Source: Pectinophora gossypiella
Taxonomy: Eukaryota > Arthropoda > Insecta > Lepidoptera > Gelechiidae
DNA: 64,000 nucleotides
Direction: 5' to 3'
Assembly (NCBI RefSeq): GCF_024362695.1
Contig: NC_065424.1
Coordinates: 3,260,786 to 3,324,785 of the forward strand
How positions within the stretch are numbered: the first letter of the stretch is position 1; each line of letters opens with the position of its first letter. This document shows, in pieces, positions 1 through 8,727 of this stretch. A model generated the notes under the pieces. It did no database searches and was not told the DNA's origin. It worked only from the letters and a program-made list of their open reading frames with translations. The translations under genes and the position numbers were made by a program.

Positions 1-69
1 AGCGTTCCCCATTTGTCCAGCCAAGTAGTTAGTGCTATCTGCGGCAAATCTACAATAAGTCAAAAAATA
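1..69 (+). repeat. Interspersed repeat E, 3' end (truncated)
   Basis: The sequence around CAAGTAGTTAGTGCTATCTG matches the 3' end of a repeat seen more fully at 23443-23828 and 17155-17640. Here it is cut by the window edge and, at the TA at 68-69, by the Tc1-like element. The family behaves like a retroposon, as the 12-bp target duplication at 23431/23829 shows. Confidence 0.65.
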
Positions 70-1705
70 CACTTCTCATCAAAAAAATCGAAACACCTTG
101 CAAGTTTACGTTTTGTCAGGATTATCAGAAAAATGTGTACATTTAGGAATAAATGTTAAATGTCGTTTAATAGTGAGTAATATGAGCTTATCAAATCTTA
201 ATGTTAATGTTCTAAATTTAAATGAATTTTTCATAGGTTTCGTATTTTGTTAAATGAGTCATTTTTATTCCGTATGGAGTATAAAGGAAATGGATAAAAC
301 AACACACGTAAATTAAAAAAAAAGCTAAAAAACGTTTATTTAATAACTTGTATTCCCTCCCCGAGCTCTAATTACTGCTTCCATACGGTTCTTCATCGAT
401 CGGATGAGAGTCACGATCACATGCTGTGGTATATTGTCCCATTCCTCTTGGATTGCATCTTGCAGCTGGCTAAGTGTTTCTGGGGCAGGCTCTCTTGCTC
501 GAATTCGTCTCTTTAATTCATCCCACAGATGTTCAATGGGATTCATGTCCGGGCTTCTTGCTGGCCATTCCATAATAGAGATATCGACTTCGTTAAGATA
601 ATCTCGTACGACGCCCGCGGTGTGAGCCCTAGCATTGTCGTGCATGAATATGAAGCCGTTGCCAATAAAATGTGCATAGGGCATCACATGAGGCTCGAGA
701 CACTCTTCGACGTACCGATGACAGTTTAGTGCAGGCAGACGTGGCCCAGACACGAAAGCAAGCTCTGTCTTACCGTCGGCGCTGATTCCTCCCCAAACCG
801 TCCACGAACCGCCACCATAGCTGACCTTTTCTTCAATGCAGCATTGTGCATAGCGTTCTCCGTCTCTTCTGTAGACCTTGTTCCTTCCGTCGTTACCATA
901 CAGCATAATTTTACACTCATCAGAAAAGAGAACTTTGCTCCACTGTAGGTATGACCAATTTAGGTGCTCACGTGCAAAGTTAAGGCGCGCTCTTCGATGG
1001 TCTGCAGTTAATTTCGGCCCATTTGCTGGCTTATGCGGTACCAGTCCACGATCCTTCAACCTTCTTCTAATTGTAGAGTCACTTACAGCCACCCTTCGTA
1101 CAACACGAAGCCGCTGCTGCAGTTGAAAAGCGTTAAGGCGTCGATTTCTTAAAGAAGTTGTTACAATAAATCGATCATCTCGCTCAGAAGTGACCCGATT
1201 CCTGCCAGATCCTGAACGGCGCGTGAACAAACCAGTCTCCCGATAACGTTTATAGACTCTATGAACAGATGACAGGCTTAGATGCAGTCTTGCAGCCACA
1301 ACACGCTGACTAAGGCCAGAATCCAGCAATGCCACAACTTGGGCGGCTTCTGTGGGCGAAGTATCCATACGTTTTAGAAAAAAAACCTTTTTTCAGACGT
1401 CCCAAAGTCACAGTATTGAAATAAAAAACAAAAAGTTTAAGGATAGGCGCCAATTTTTAGTTTTTAAACGCTAAATGTACTCCAACCCTAAACACACATT
1501 TGTCTCAAAACAGTGATTCATTTCGTTTATAAGATAAACAAATGAAATTCTAATTTTGAATTTAGAATTTTCGCTTATTACTGTAATGGCCAAACTGCCA
1601 GCTATACATTTATGTATTTTTTTTCATCGTATGAATTCTTTTTTGTGTTAAATTCGGACAGAAACAATGAAAACGGAAGTGTTTCGATTTTTTTGATGAG
1701 AAGTG
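70..1705 (-). mobile_element. Tc1/mariner transposon, complete
   Basis: A 1,636-bp element bounded by perfect 27-bp terminal inverted repeats (70-96 and 1679-1705, beginning CACTTCTCATC). It is flanked by TA on both sides (68-69 and 1706-1707), the expected target duplication of Tc1/mariner elements. It carries one uninterrupted transposase gene on the minus strand. Perfect ends and an open frame point to a recent, possibly still mobile copy. It landed at the 3' edge of a copy of repeat E. Confidence 0.93.
340..1368 (-). CDS. Tc1-like transposase, DD34E
   Basis: A 342-residue transposase that would cut and paste its own element at TA sites in the nucleus. Residues 5-50 form a helix-turn-helix of the kind that binds inverted repeats (LSQRVVAARLHLSLSSVHRV). 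A basic GRPR-like stretch near 51-58 (RRSGSGRN) and a second helix-turn-helix to about 115 follow. The catalytic triad is visible as D150 (VLFSDE), D244 (FMHDNARAHT) and E279 (SPDMNPIEHLWDELK), with 34 residues between the last two, the Tc1 signature. Length is typical of full Tc1 transposases (about 340). There is no stop or frameshift. The start is the first ATG after the inverted-repeat leader. Confidence 0.95.
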   Translation of the reverse strand: MDTSPTEAAQVVALLDSGLSQRVVAARLHLSLSSVHRVYKRYRETGLFTRRSGSGRNRVTSERDDRFIVTTSLRNRRLNAFQLQQRLRVVRRVAVSDSTIRRRLKDRGLVPHKPANGPKLTADHRRARLNFAREHLNWSYLQWSKVLFSDECKIMLYGNDGRNKVYRRDGERYAQCCIEEKVSYGGGSWTVWGGISADGKTELAFVSGPRLPALNCHRYVEECLEPHVMPYAHFIGNGFIFMHDNARAHTAGVVRDYLNEVDISIMEWPARSPDMNPIEHLWDELKRRIRAREPAPETLSQLQDAIQEEWDNIPQHVIVTLIRSMKNRMEAVIRARGGNTSY

Positions 1706-1707
1706 TA

Positions 1708-2488
1708 TATATTAATTTGTGATAATATTCGCCGCACTTTTTTCGGAAATTGATTGTCTATTTGTTGTACGAGTTCTATGATAAGAATGGTAAACAGAAA
1801 AGTGACATTGAAAAATAAACAACTCGCCGACCTTCACCTCTACTAAATTCGTGTGAAAAATTTGTTTGTGCACAACAGGTGCGTCTGAATTATTAAACCA
1901 AACAATGGTTCCCTACAGAATAATAGTCGTACAATATTAAATATGTATGTATCTACTTCAATTGGCAGCTACTAAACGAGGCTTGAATGTTTGCGCCTCC
2001 AACTCACACACAAACATATTTACATAAATTCATCCACTTATTCCCGTATAGAATGGGTCTTAATAATTTCGGACCACAATCAGTTCGGCCCGGGTGCGAA
2101 TCGCCTAAGAGCTCTGTTTGAATGCGTCGATTTGGACCGCAGCGACTTTAGATAATGAAGATAGTATTTAATTTTTTATCTTGTGATCCATATCGACCCA
2201 TTTCAAAAGATCTCAGGGGCAATTCGCGAAACGACCTATTCAAAAAGTGCATCGCGGTCCGATCCGCTTACGGTCCGAAACGAGTGAAATCCCCGGGAAA
2301 AGCTACAAATAATTAGAAGATATCCTGCAGCAGCTTTTGATATGAAGTCCTAAGATGGACAATGGAACCATATAGTGCCATGTGATCGTCCATGATAGTA
2401 GGAATGACACAATGCTCCAGTCGGTTTTTTGCCGGGAAGACATAAAGGTTGTCGATAAAGAACTAGTAATATTCAATCAATCAATCTA
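1708..2488. other. Intergenic, no recognised feature
   Basis: AT-rich sequence with no open frame of note. A short part near 1755-1785 (GTCTATTTGTTGTACGAG) resembles 38230-38260 and is probably an old shared repeat. The stretch 2070-2300 is less AT-rich but shows no coding signal that I can see. Confidence 0.4.
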
Positions 2489-2992
2489 CAATAGGGTAAA
2501 TTCCAACTAGTCAAATCAGTACTTACCTTTTTACTAAACGTCAAAACACGAAATGACTATGGAATTTGTATGAAAAAGCAACCTGTGACGTCATAGAAAA
2601 ACGTGAAATTTCGCACTTATTATAACATTTTTCTTTATTAAAATTCATAAATAAGTTAAATAGAAAAATTAATCAGAATTTCATAATTTATCTTTGACCT
2701 AGGAAACTACCCAATTGGGCCATGTTCAGAGAGACTAGGTTCAGAATTATGAAATTCTATTTAGTAAATAAAGACAGATCTAGAACTAACGAAAAACATT
2801 TAATTTTTTGTATTAAGTACTTATTTACGAATTTTAATCAAGAAAAACGTAATAAGTCCCACATTTTATCACGTTTTCTATGACGTCACAGTGTGCTTTT
2901 TCATACAAATTCCATAATAATGTCGTGTTTTGATGTTTAGTAAAAAGTAACTGATTTGACTATTTGAAAACGTTGGAAACTAGCATATATTC
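2489..2992. mobile_element. Fold-back MITE, about 500 bp
   Basis: The two halves are reverse complements over about 160 bp: 2505-2670 pairs with 2820-2970, including TGGAATTTGTATGAAAAAGC and GTGACGTCATAGAAAA on the left and their complements on the right. There is no open frame. The structure fits a non-autonomous DNA transposon with long inverted repeats; its superfamily cannot be told because no clear target duplication is seen. Confidence 0.75.
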
Positions 2993-3187
2993 TATTCTTT
3001 GTTAAAATAAGCACAATAGGCGGCCCTATTGCTAAACAGCAATTTCTGCCAGGCAACCTTAGGGTGAAAGAAGTCGATGTATTGGAGCGCGGGATGGTAA
3101 AATATTAAAAACAATTAAATAAGAAATGTGAAAAATAAACGTAATAGGTGGTCTATGAAGATTTCTCAATTTATTATACCATTAATA

Positions 3188-3932
3188 ATTATCTCCCTAG
3201 CATTATCTCGTTTCTCACAGGGTCCGCTTTCCTAAACCTGACGATTTGACAGGTGGGTTGTTCTCCTTTTTTATCGACAATGATCTGTCCTTCGTTCTGC
3301 TTCTGATAAGTTATGTTTTAGAATTTTATTTCATGTTTTGATTGTCCAAAAATATAGTTATCTTATTATACTCAAAATACAAGCAAAATACTAATCGGTT
3401 CCTCAATTAGTTATTAACGTAGCTTGATCGTTTTTCACAAAATTATGTGACAGAGTGGTAAATTGAAATGCTGTCTCCGATGAAAAGGGCCACTCTGTCA
3501 CAATATTTTTTGGAATGCGCCTGCAAAGAAAAGTATGTTACCAAGATAAAGAGAACCACTAAATAGTCCTCTACAGACACATCTTTATATGATGTTTTAA
3601 AATATTTATTGCCGTTATAATTTTAAAGATGTTAAATCCGATAAATCGAGAAAATGTCTTTTTATTGTCGATAAAAAAGAAGAACGACCCAGGTACGGTT
3701 TTTTTACAGAAGCGACTGCCTATCTGACCTTCCAACCCGCGAAGGGAAAATCAACCCAATACAAAATATGGGTTTACCGCTGAGCACGTAATAAGCATTT
3801 ACGATCCAAACATGAATTCAGGAAAACAAATTCGGCTGTCATTTGTTTAGGCCTGTGCTGGATTCGAACCTGCGACCTCAAAGTGAGAGGCAAGCGTTCT
3901 ACCAACTGGGCTACCATGGCTCACAGCTCATC
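3188..3932 (-). mobile_element. SINE family C, interrupted
   Basis: The minus strand gives a tRNA-like head (3932 to about 3865: CATGGTAGCCCAGTTGGTAG and a B-box GGTTCGAATCC) and the family C tail. The tail is split: 3188-3259 and 3686-3800 belong to one SINE and the intervening 3260-3685 is a separate inverted-repeat element. Confidence 0.75.
3260..3685. mobile_element. MITE inserted in SINE C
   Basis: A 426-bp segment with inverted ends GTTCTyCTTTTTTATCGACAAT (3260-3281 and 3664-3685) splitting a family C SINE. A shorter internal inverted repeat (ACAGAGTGG at 3451 against CCACTCTGT at 3490) lies within. No coding capacity is seen. Confidence 0.65.
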
Positions 3933-4170
3933 ATCACGGGTTATATTAATAGGTATTCTAAGAAAATACCTCACTTTATATACCCATTAATAATCTAGTT
4001 AATAAAACTCACTAACAATAACGTCGCAGGTACCTAGGTGAAGGTTAAGGAAGGTGACTTGCTCAGACATCGATTTATAACCACCTTAAGTAGGTACCTA
4101 TGTTTACTTTTTAAAACGCTGATGACGTGGCATTCTTTTCATATTGTGGTTGGTATCTATGACTTCTACT

Positions 4171-4225
4171 GGGTTGTGAGGTGCATTACCACCCTCATCA
4201 ATCCTGGTGTCAGTTATTGTTAGGT
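4171..4225 (-). repeat. SINE family B tail fragment
   Basis: GGTTGTGAGGTGCATTACC through CAATCCTGGTGTCAGTTATT is the reverse complement of the 3' tail of family B. It lies just upstream of a near-full plus-strand copy. Confidence 0.6.
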
Positions 4226-4245
4226 TATTATTGTCAAAGTCTCCG

Positions 4246-4575
4246 TGGCCTCCGTGGTACAGTGGTTGAGCGTTGGGCTTACGATCCAGAGGTCCCAGTT
4301 CCGAATCCCGATGGGGACATATCACAAAAATTACTTTGTGATCCCTAGTTTGGTTAGGACATTACCGGCTGTTCACCTGATTGTCCAAAAAGTAAAATGA
4401 TCCGTGCTTCGGAAGGCACGTTACGCCGTTGGTCCCGGTTACTACTTACTGATGTAAGTAAGTGGTCGTTATATGAGCCATGTTAGGGGCCTTTGGCGGC
4501 TCAATAATAAGTCCCATAGGGTTGATGAGGTTGGTAATTCACCTCACAACCCATAAGATAGAAGAAGAAGAAGAA
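4246..4575 (+). mobile_element. SINE family B, near full length
   Basis: tRNA-like head with an A box (GTGGTACAGTGGTTGAGC) and a degenerate B box (CAGTTCCGAATCCC), then the family body and a tail ending in the purine run GAAGAAGAAGAA. These SINEs have no protein and rely on a LINE partner for movement. Confidence 0.85.
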
Positions 4576-4599
4576 TTGTCAGAGTTATCACTAACAGAT

Positions 4600-4890
4600 T
4601 TGGCTTGACGATTTGTATCCAATACAATAATGCATTCAGGGCTCTATTGCGGCTGCCTCGCTACTGCAGCGCGTCAGCCATGTTCGCGGAGGCGGGTGTG
4701 GATAGTTTTGACGCTGTCTCGCGCAAAAAAACCGCATCCCTGCTGAACAGAACGCGAGTCAATAGCAATGGAATCCTGGCTGCAACTGCGAATAGGTGCG
4801 ACAGCCCTCTGATATTGGACCTCATAAAGCGTGTCAAATCCCCTCTAGTTATAAGGTACTAAGTGTAAGGATCTGTTTTGTCTTTAATAA
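4600..4890 (+). pseudogene. LINE reverse transcriptase C-terminal fragment
   Basis: An open frame (4605-4862) encodes a segment like the C terminus of lepidopteran non-LTR retrotransposon polymerases (YNNAFRALLRLPRYCSASAM). It ends at a stop and is followed by a TAAA-rich tail (4887-4905). Only the last 80 or so residues are present, as in a 5'-truncated insertion. Assignment is from remembered family resemblance. Confidence 0.6.
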
Positions 4891-4984
4891 ATAAATAAAT
4901 TATTATTAGGTATTATAGACGGCGACACGGCTCACCACCTATCACGTTGGTCTAACAGAAAGCTTGGTGAGGCGTGGTTACTTA

Positions 4985-5165
4985 GTTTATCCTGTGATGG
5001 ATGTATGATAGGTTCCAAAAGTCCAATCAGTTTCTTGCTCTCTCACTCACGCCTATTTCCCACCGGGGTAAGCAGAGACTATAGAATTCCATTGCTGGCT
5101 TCGATCGTGACACACTTCTCTTGCTTCCTCCACATTCATCAATCCCTTCGGTTCAGAGCAGATCG
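4985..5165 (-). repeat. Interspersed repeat K
   Basis: On the minus strand, GAATTCTATAGTCTCTGCTT followed by ACCCCGGTGGGAAATAGGCG matches a plus-strand copy at 24240-24362. The family ends in GTGAGTTTATGTATGTATG at other copies, suggesting a microsatellite-tailed retroposon. Confidence 0.6.
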
Positions 5166-5714
5166 TATTAAACCTTTTCTAAGGACATCTCCAATTTGGT
5201 CATCGTAAGTCCTTCTCGGTCTTCCTCTGCCAGCCCTACCATCAACTTGCAAAGTAATAAATTAACAGGTTGCACTTAAGACCTTCTGGTTACATGTCGT
5301 TTCTGTAATAGACCAACACACCTACAAAAACATTTTATAATTATGTAAAATAATGGTACAAATAATTCGCTAGGCTCAGTGACAGAACTTTTACTCTTTG
5401 ATTATACCTCTGACTACCCCAATTAGGATATAGTCGTGAGGTTATGTTATGTTATGATTACAGAACCCTAAAATCAGATGTTCGCTCTTTACCTACGGAC
5501 AAGGTGATGAAGTGAGGACTTCGAAGGTCACGACTTCAAGGGCCGAAACAGACATTAACTACAACAAGAAAATCAAACATGGAACTTTATGTGTTTGTTT
5601 GTGTTCAAGGACTATAGTTATTCTACCTATAAGAACTAATTCATGTCTAGGCTAAACTTGTTTACCTAGTTTTTTATGGTTATGTTTTCTTGTGACTAAA
5701 TGGACCAGAAAGAA

Positions 5715-6460
5715 GGACTTTCCAATCGACGTTCCCCAAACACACGATAGATGGCGTTGTTCACTTTTAATGTGATAATTACCTATTTTCTCATTGCTGC
5801 CGTACATAATTATTAAAAAACGTAAAGTTAATAAAACTAATTGTTGCTTGATATTTGGATCACATTATGAATATAATGATGTTGCTACTTCTCTTTATTT
5901 TGATCAGAATAATAATGGGGGGAAGTTGTAATTGTACATTGGTGTAATAAATAACAGCCTCCGTGGTCTAGTGGTTAGAGCGTTAGGCTCAGGATCTGGA
6001 AGTCCTGGTTCGATTCCCGATGGGGACATTGTCGAAATCACTTTGTGAGACTGTCCTTTGTTTGGTAAGGACTTTTCAGGCTTGAATCACCTGATTGTCC
6101 GAAAAAGTATGATTCCGTGCTTCGGAGGGCACGTTAAGCCGTTGGTCCCGGCTATTAGCCGTAAAAACACCTCCACCAACCCGCAGTGGAGCAGCGTGGT
6201 GGATTATGCTCCATACACCCTCCGGTTGATTGAGGGGAGGCCTGTGCCCAGCAGTGGGACGTATATAGGCTGTTTATGTACTTATGTAATAAATATCTAT
6301 ACCGAAAAACAAAGATAAAAGATGCATATGTCTGTTATCCATGAAATTAGAAGTTTAAACAAAGAAAAAACTTAACAACGCCCAAAAATACGATAGATGG
6401 TGTTTTTGGGGAACGCCGTATATCTGTTCCATACGAAAACTAGGTATGTGAGTAGATATT
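5715..6460 (+). mobile_element. MITE family G, split by SINE A
   Basis: Related copies are at 39770-40240, 44385-45110 and 56030-56310. Shared blocks include TTTATTTTGATCAGAATAAT and GATATGTCTGTTATC-like sequence, with GATAGATGGYGTT near both ends in opposite orientation. A family A SINE sits inside, bounded by a duplicated TAATAAATA. Confidence 0.65.
5954..6286 (+). mobile_element. SINE family A with target duplication
   Basis: tRNA-derived head (A box TGGTCTAGTGGTTAGAGC, B box GGTTCGATTCC), body, and the tail GGCCTGTGCCCAGCAGTGGG. A 9-bp duplication TAATAAATA flanks it (5945-5953 and 6287-6295), which marks it as a complete retroposition into an older MITE. Confidence 0.9.
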
Positions 6461-6671
6461 ACAATGTAAAATTCCACTTAAAGTATATTTTTGTTTACAA
6501 TTGTATCGTTAAAAATAATGTAATAACTCACTCAGCGAGCGAGTGATTACATTATTAGTGAGTGATTACATTATTTGGGTATAACAATGTAAAATTCCAC
6601 TTAAAGTATATTTTTGTTTACAATTGTATCGTCAAAAATAATGTAATAACTCACTCAGCGAGTGAGTGATT
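6461..6671 (+). repeat. Local tandem duplication
   Basis: About 90 bp starting ACAATGTAAAATTCCACTTA occurs at 6461 and again at 6584, differing by one or two bases. Both copies end in the small palindrome ACTCACTCAGCGAGYGAGTG. A recent duplication is likely. Confidence 0.8.
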
Positions 6672-7419
6672 CAAATCAGTAAACAGAATTTTGAACTGAC
6701 GAAATTGCCTTTGATTTGAATACAGATTAAAAAATACAACTGAATCAAATAGAATCTTCACAGGCTTCAGTAATAAAAAAACTACAAAACCAAAGTAAGT
6801 ACAAATCTTTTCACTACGTCAAAGACCTTTCAATTTTTTTGACAGGACCGGTCCGATTGTTCGTATTTTTGAGAATTATTTTTCTTATTTTATGAAGAAT
6901 TCTATTTTACAATAGGGTTTAAGGTAAATAACTAATATGGTAATAATCTAGCTTAGCTTAAAATAGCTCTTTTTATTTCTTAATTTCCCGCGAGCAATTG
7001 ACGTAACAAATAATGAGACGAAATCTTGGAAAGTTTCTTACTGCTTATCATTTCAGGCATATCGTAGAATGTCTGGACCTGCCGGCCGTAATTTTATATA
7101 TGTATCTAAATATTTAAATAGCAAAATAGAGTCTTTAAAGAACAATGCACACAACGGCGGTAATCGGAAACTTTAGAAGTTAGCAAACGATAGTTTGTAA
7201 AGGTGGAGTATGCACCACACAGCATATTCATATATTTCTATCCTTTTCTGTCACTCAGAACCGTTACTTGTTAGAGCGAGATAAAGCTTGGAGCGGATTT
7301 AACAAATGCGGTGCGACTACGAAACACTGGCGCGCACGGCAGCGTGCTGTAGCACGCAACATGCATGCATAGTTTTTGTCACATGCGTGCGACAACTCGC
7401 ACGCTATACTGTGAGCAAA

Positions 7420-7745
7420 CCATCATCATCATCATCATCAGCCGTACGACGCCCACTGCTGGGCATAGGCCTCCCCCAAGGATCTCCACGACGATCGGTC
7501 CTGCGCTGCCCGCATGCAGCGGCTTCCCGCGACCTTCACCAGATCGTAGGTCCACCTTGTAGCGGAGCTACCCACTGAGCGTCGTCCGACACGTGGTCGC
7601 CATTCCAGAACCCTTCCGCCCCAGCGGCCATCCGTTCTCCTCGCTATGTGTCCTGCCCACTGCCACTTCAGCTTTGCAATTCTCCGAGCTTTGTCGGTGA
7701 CTTTAGTTCTCCTGCGGATCTCCTCATTTCTGATTCGATCAAGCA
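7420..7745 (-). mobile_element. LINE-type 3' end D with (ATC)n
   Basis: Plus-strand (CAT)n then GCCCACTGCTGGGCATAGGCC and about 300 bp of conserved GC-rich sequence. Read on the minus strand this is a retrotransposon 3' end closing in (GATGAT)n. Other copies are at 9117, 9281, 11512, 16652 and 54600. The family core is also present, reversed, in the tail of SINE A. Confidence 0.7.
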
Positions 7746-7919
7746 GGGAAATACCAAATGCTTATTAAAAGAACGACACAGCGGCAACACTCTGTCTAGC
7801 ACAGGCAGAACCGCGCTGCACACCACCATAGAATAAGGAATAATACTACGTATAGAAAAACAAGCTTTCCACAACAAGGGGTGCATATTCAAGGCTAAGA
7901 TTGCTAAAGCAATCAGAAA

Positions 7920-8095
7920 AAGATGTGTCAAAACCTTCGTCATCGATGTGAAACTTGGACATTAATACAGAAGGACAGAGAGAGACTCGAGGCTGACTCG
8001 ACGTCGTGTCTTATAGGGAAGTCAAGGAATTGGCCTTTGATAGACTGGAATGGAAAATGCTACACCGACAAGAGCGTGGCTCTTGAACTGATGAT
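7920..8095 (+). pseudogene. Possible LINE polymerase C-terminal scrap
   Basis: A frame with CETWTLIQKDRERLEADST followed, in another frame, by residues like LAFDRLEWKMLHRQERGS resembles the end of lepidopteran LINE polymerases. It is frameshifted and very short. The call is tentative. Confidence 0.3.
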
Positions 8096-8300
8096 GACTA
8101 CGTATAGAACGGCAACTCTCCGCTCCCCACCAGCGGCTGAGCTAGGTTTCCCGCACCTCCCCTCCCGGCCTTCAGTCTTACTTTAGTCTTCAATCATATG
8201 GGCGTCAGACGTCACACACACAGATGCGCGTGATACCGTCGAATATGTAGTGTCTGTGTAAAACGAGGTGTTTTGTATGAAGTGTCAGGGATGTAACACC
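8092..8300 (+). repeat. Interspersed repeat L
   Basis: GTATAGAACGGCAACTCTCC, TCTTACTTTAGTCTTCAA and TAGTGTCTGTGTAAAACGAG recur at 31030-31200, and part of the unit at 22943-23060. No open frame is conserved. The nature of the family is unknown. Confidence 0.6.
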
Positions 8301-8454
8301 ACCGCGGTTTCTGTATGAACTGGTACACACTTCCCACCTGAAATGCCCAGTCTGGATACCTTAAAGACAAGCTGGTGCTCTGAATTCCGTCCCAATAGGA
8401 TTTTTGTTTATCTTTTCTTTTTAAAACCTTAAAACCGCCTCTAACTTTTGCTTT

Positions 8455-8545
8455 CGTATCAACAGTGGCTGCAAGTTGTCTTTGATTACTTGTGGCTCTG
8501 CCCACCCAATTAGGGATTACGGGCGTGAGTTTATGTATGTTATGT
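8455..8545 (+). repeat. Interspersed repeat K2 next to first coding exon
   Basis: GTGGCTGCAAGTTGTCTTTG through GGGCGTGAGTTTATGTATG recurs at 40366-40470 (reverse), 55447-55540, 57170-57262 and in part at 58970. It ends within 25 bases of the AG that would open the first coding exon of the RNF123 gene. Confidence 0.7.
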
Positions 8546-8592
8546 AACTTTCGCTGTCTTGCCCACAGGTGTAAGAAGTCAACCGGATTGTA

Positions 8593-8727
8593 ATGATGAA
8601 TGTCCTCAAGTCGATGTTCGGGGTGTGCAGCGGGTCGGGGGAGAAGGGGGAGGTGCACGACACCATACGACGCATCTTCGGCAACGAGATGGTCATGAAG
8701 GATAACACGGACAAACATAACCAGTGC
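8593..8727 (+). CDS. RNF123: RNF123 exon 1 (start codon)
   Basis: ATGATG at 8593 follows an in-frame TAA (8572-8574), so this is the first possible start. It encodes MMNVLKSMFG through a helical IRRIFGNEMV block. The strong donor GTGCGT at 8724 gives the wrong phase for exon 2; the donor GTATTT at 8728 keeps frame. Either that donor is used or a small exon is missing between 8728 and 12406. Confidence 0.6.

Noticed and set aside
5961..6030. tRNA-like sequences with A and B boxes (here and at about 20 other sites)
   Set aside because: They continue into shared SINE bodies and lack a proper cloverleaf and acceptor stem. They are SINE heads, not tRNA genes.
8212..8718. 168-codon open frame on the minus strand
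   Set aside because: It is antisense to RNF123 exon 1 and the K2 and L repeats, and shows no domain.
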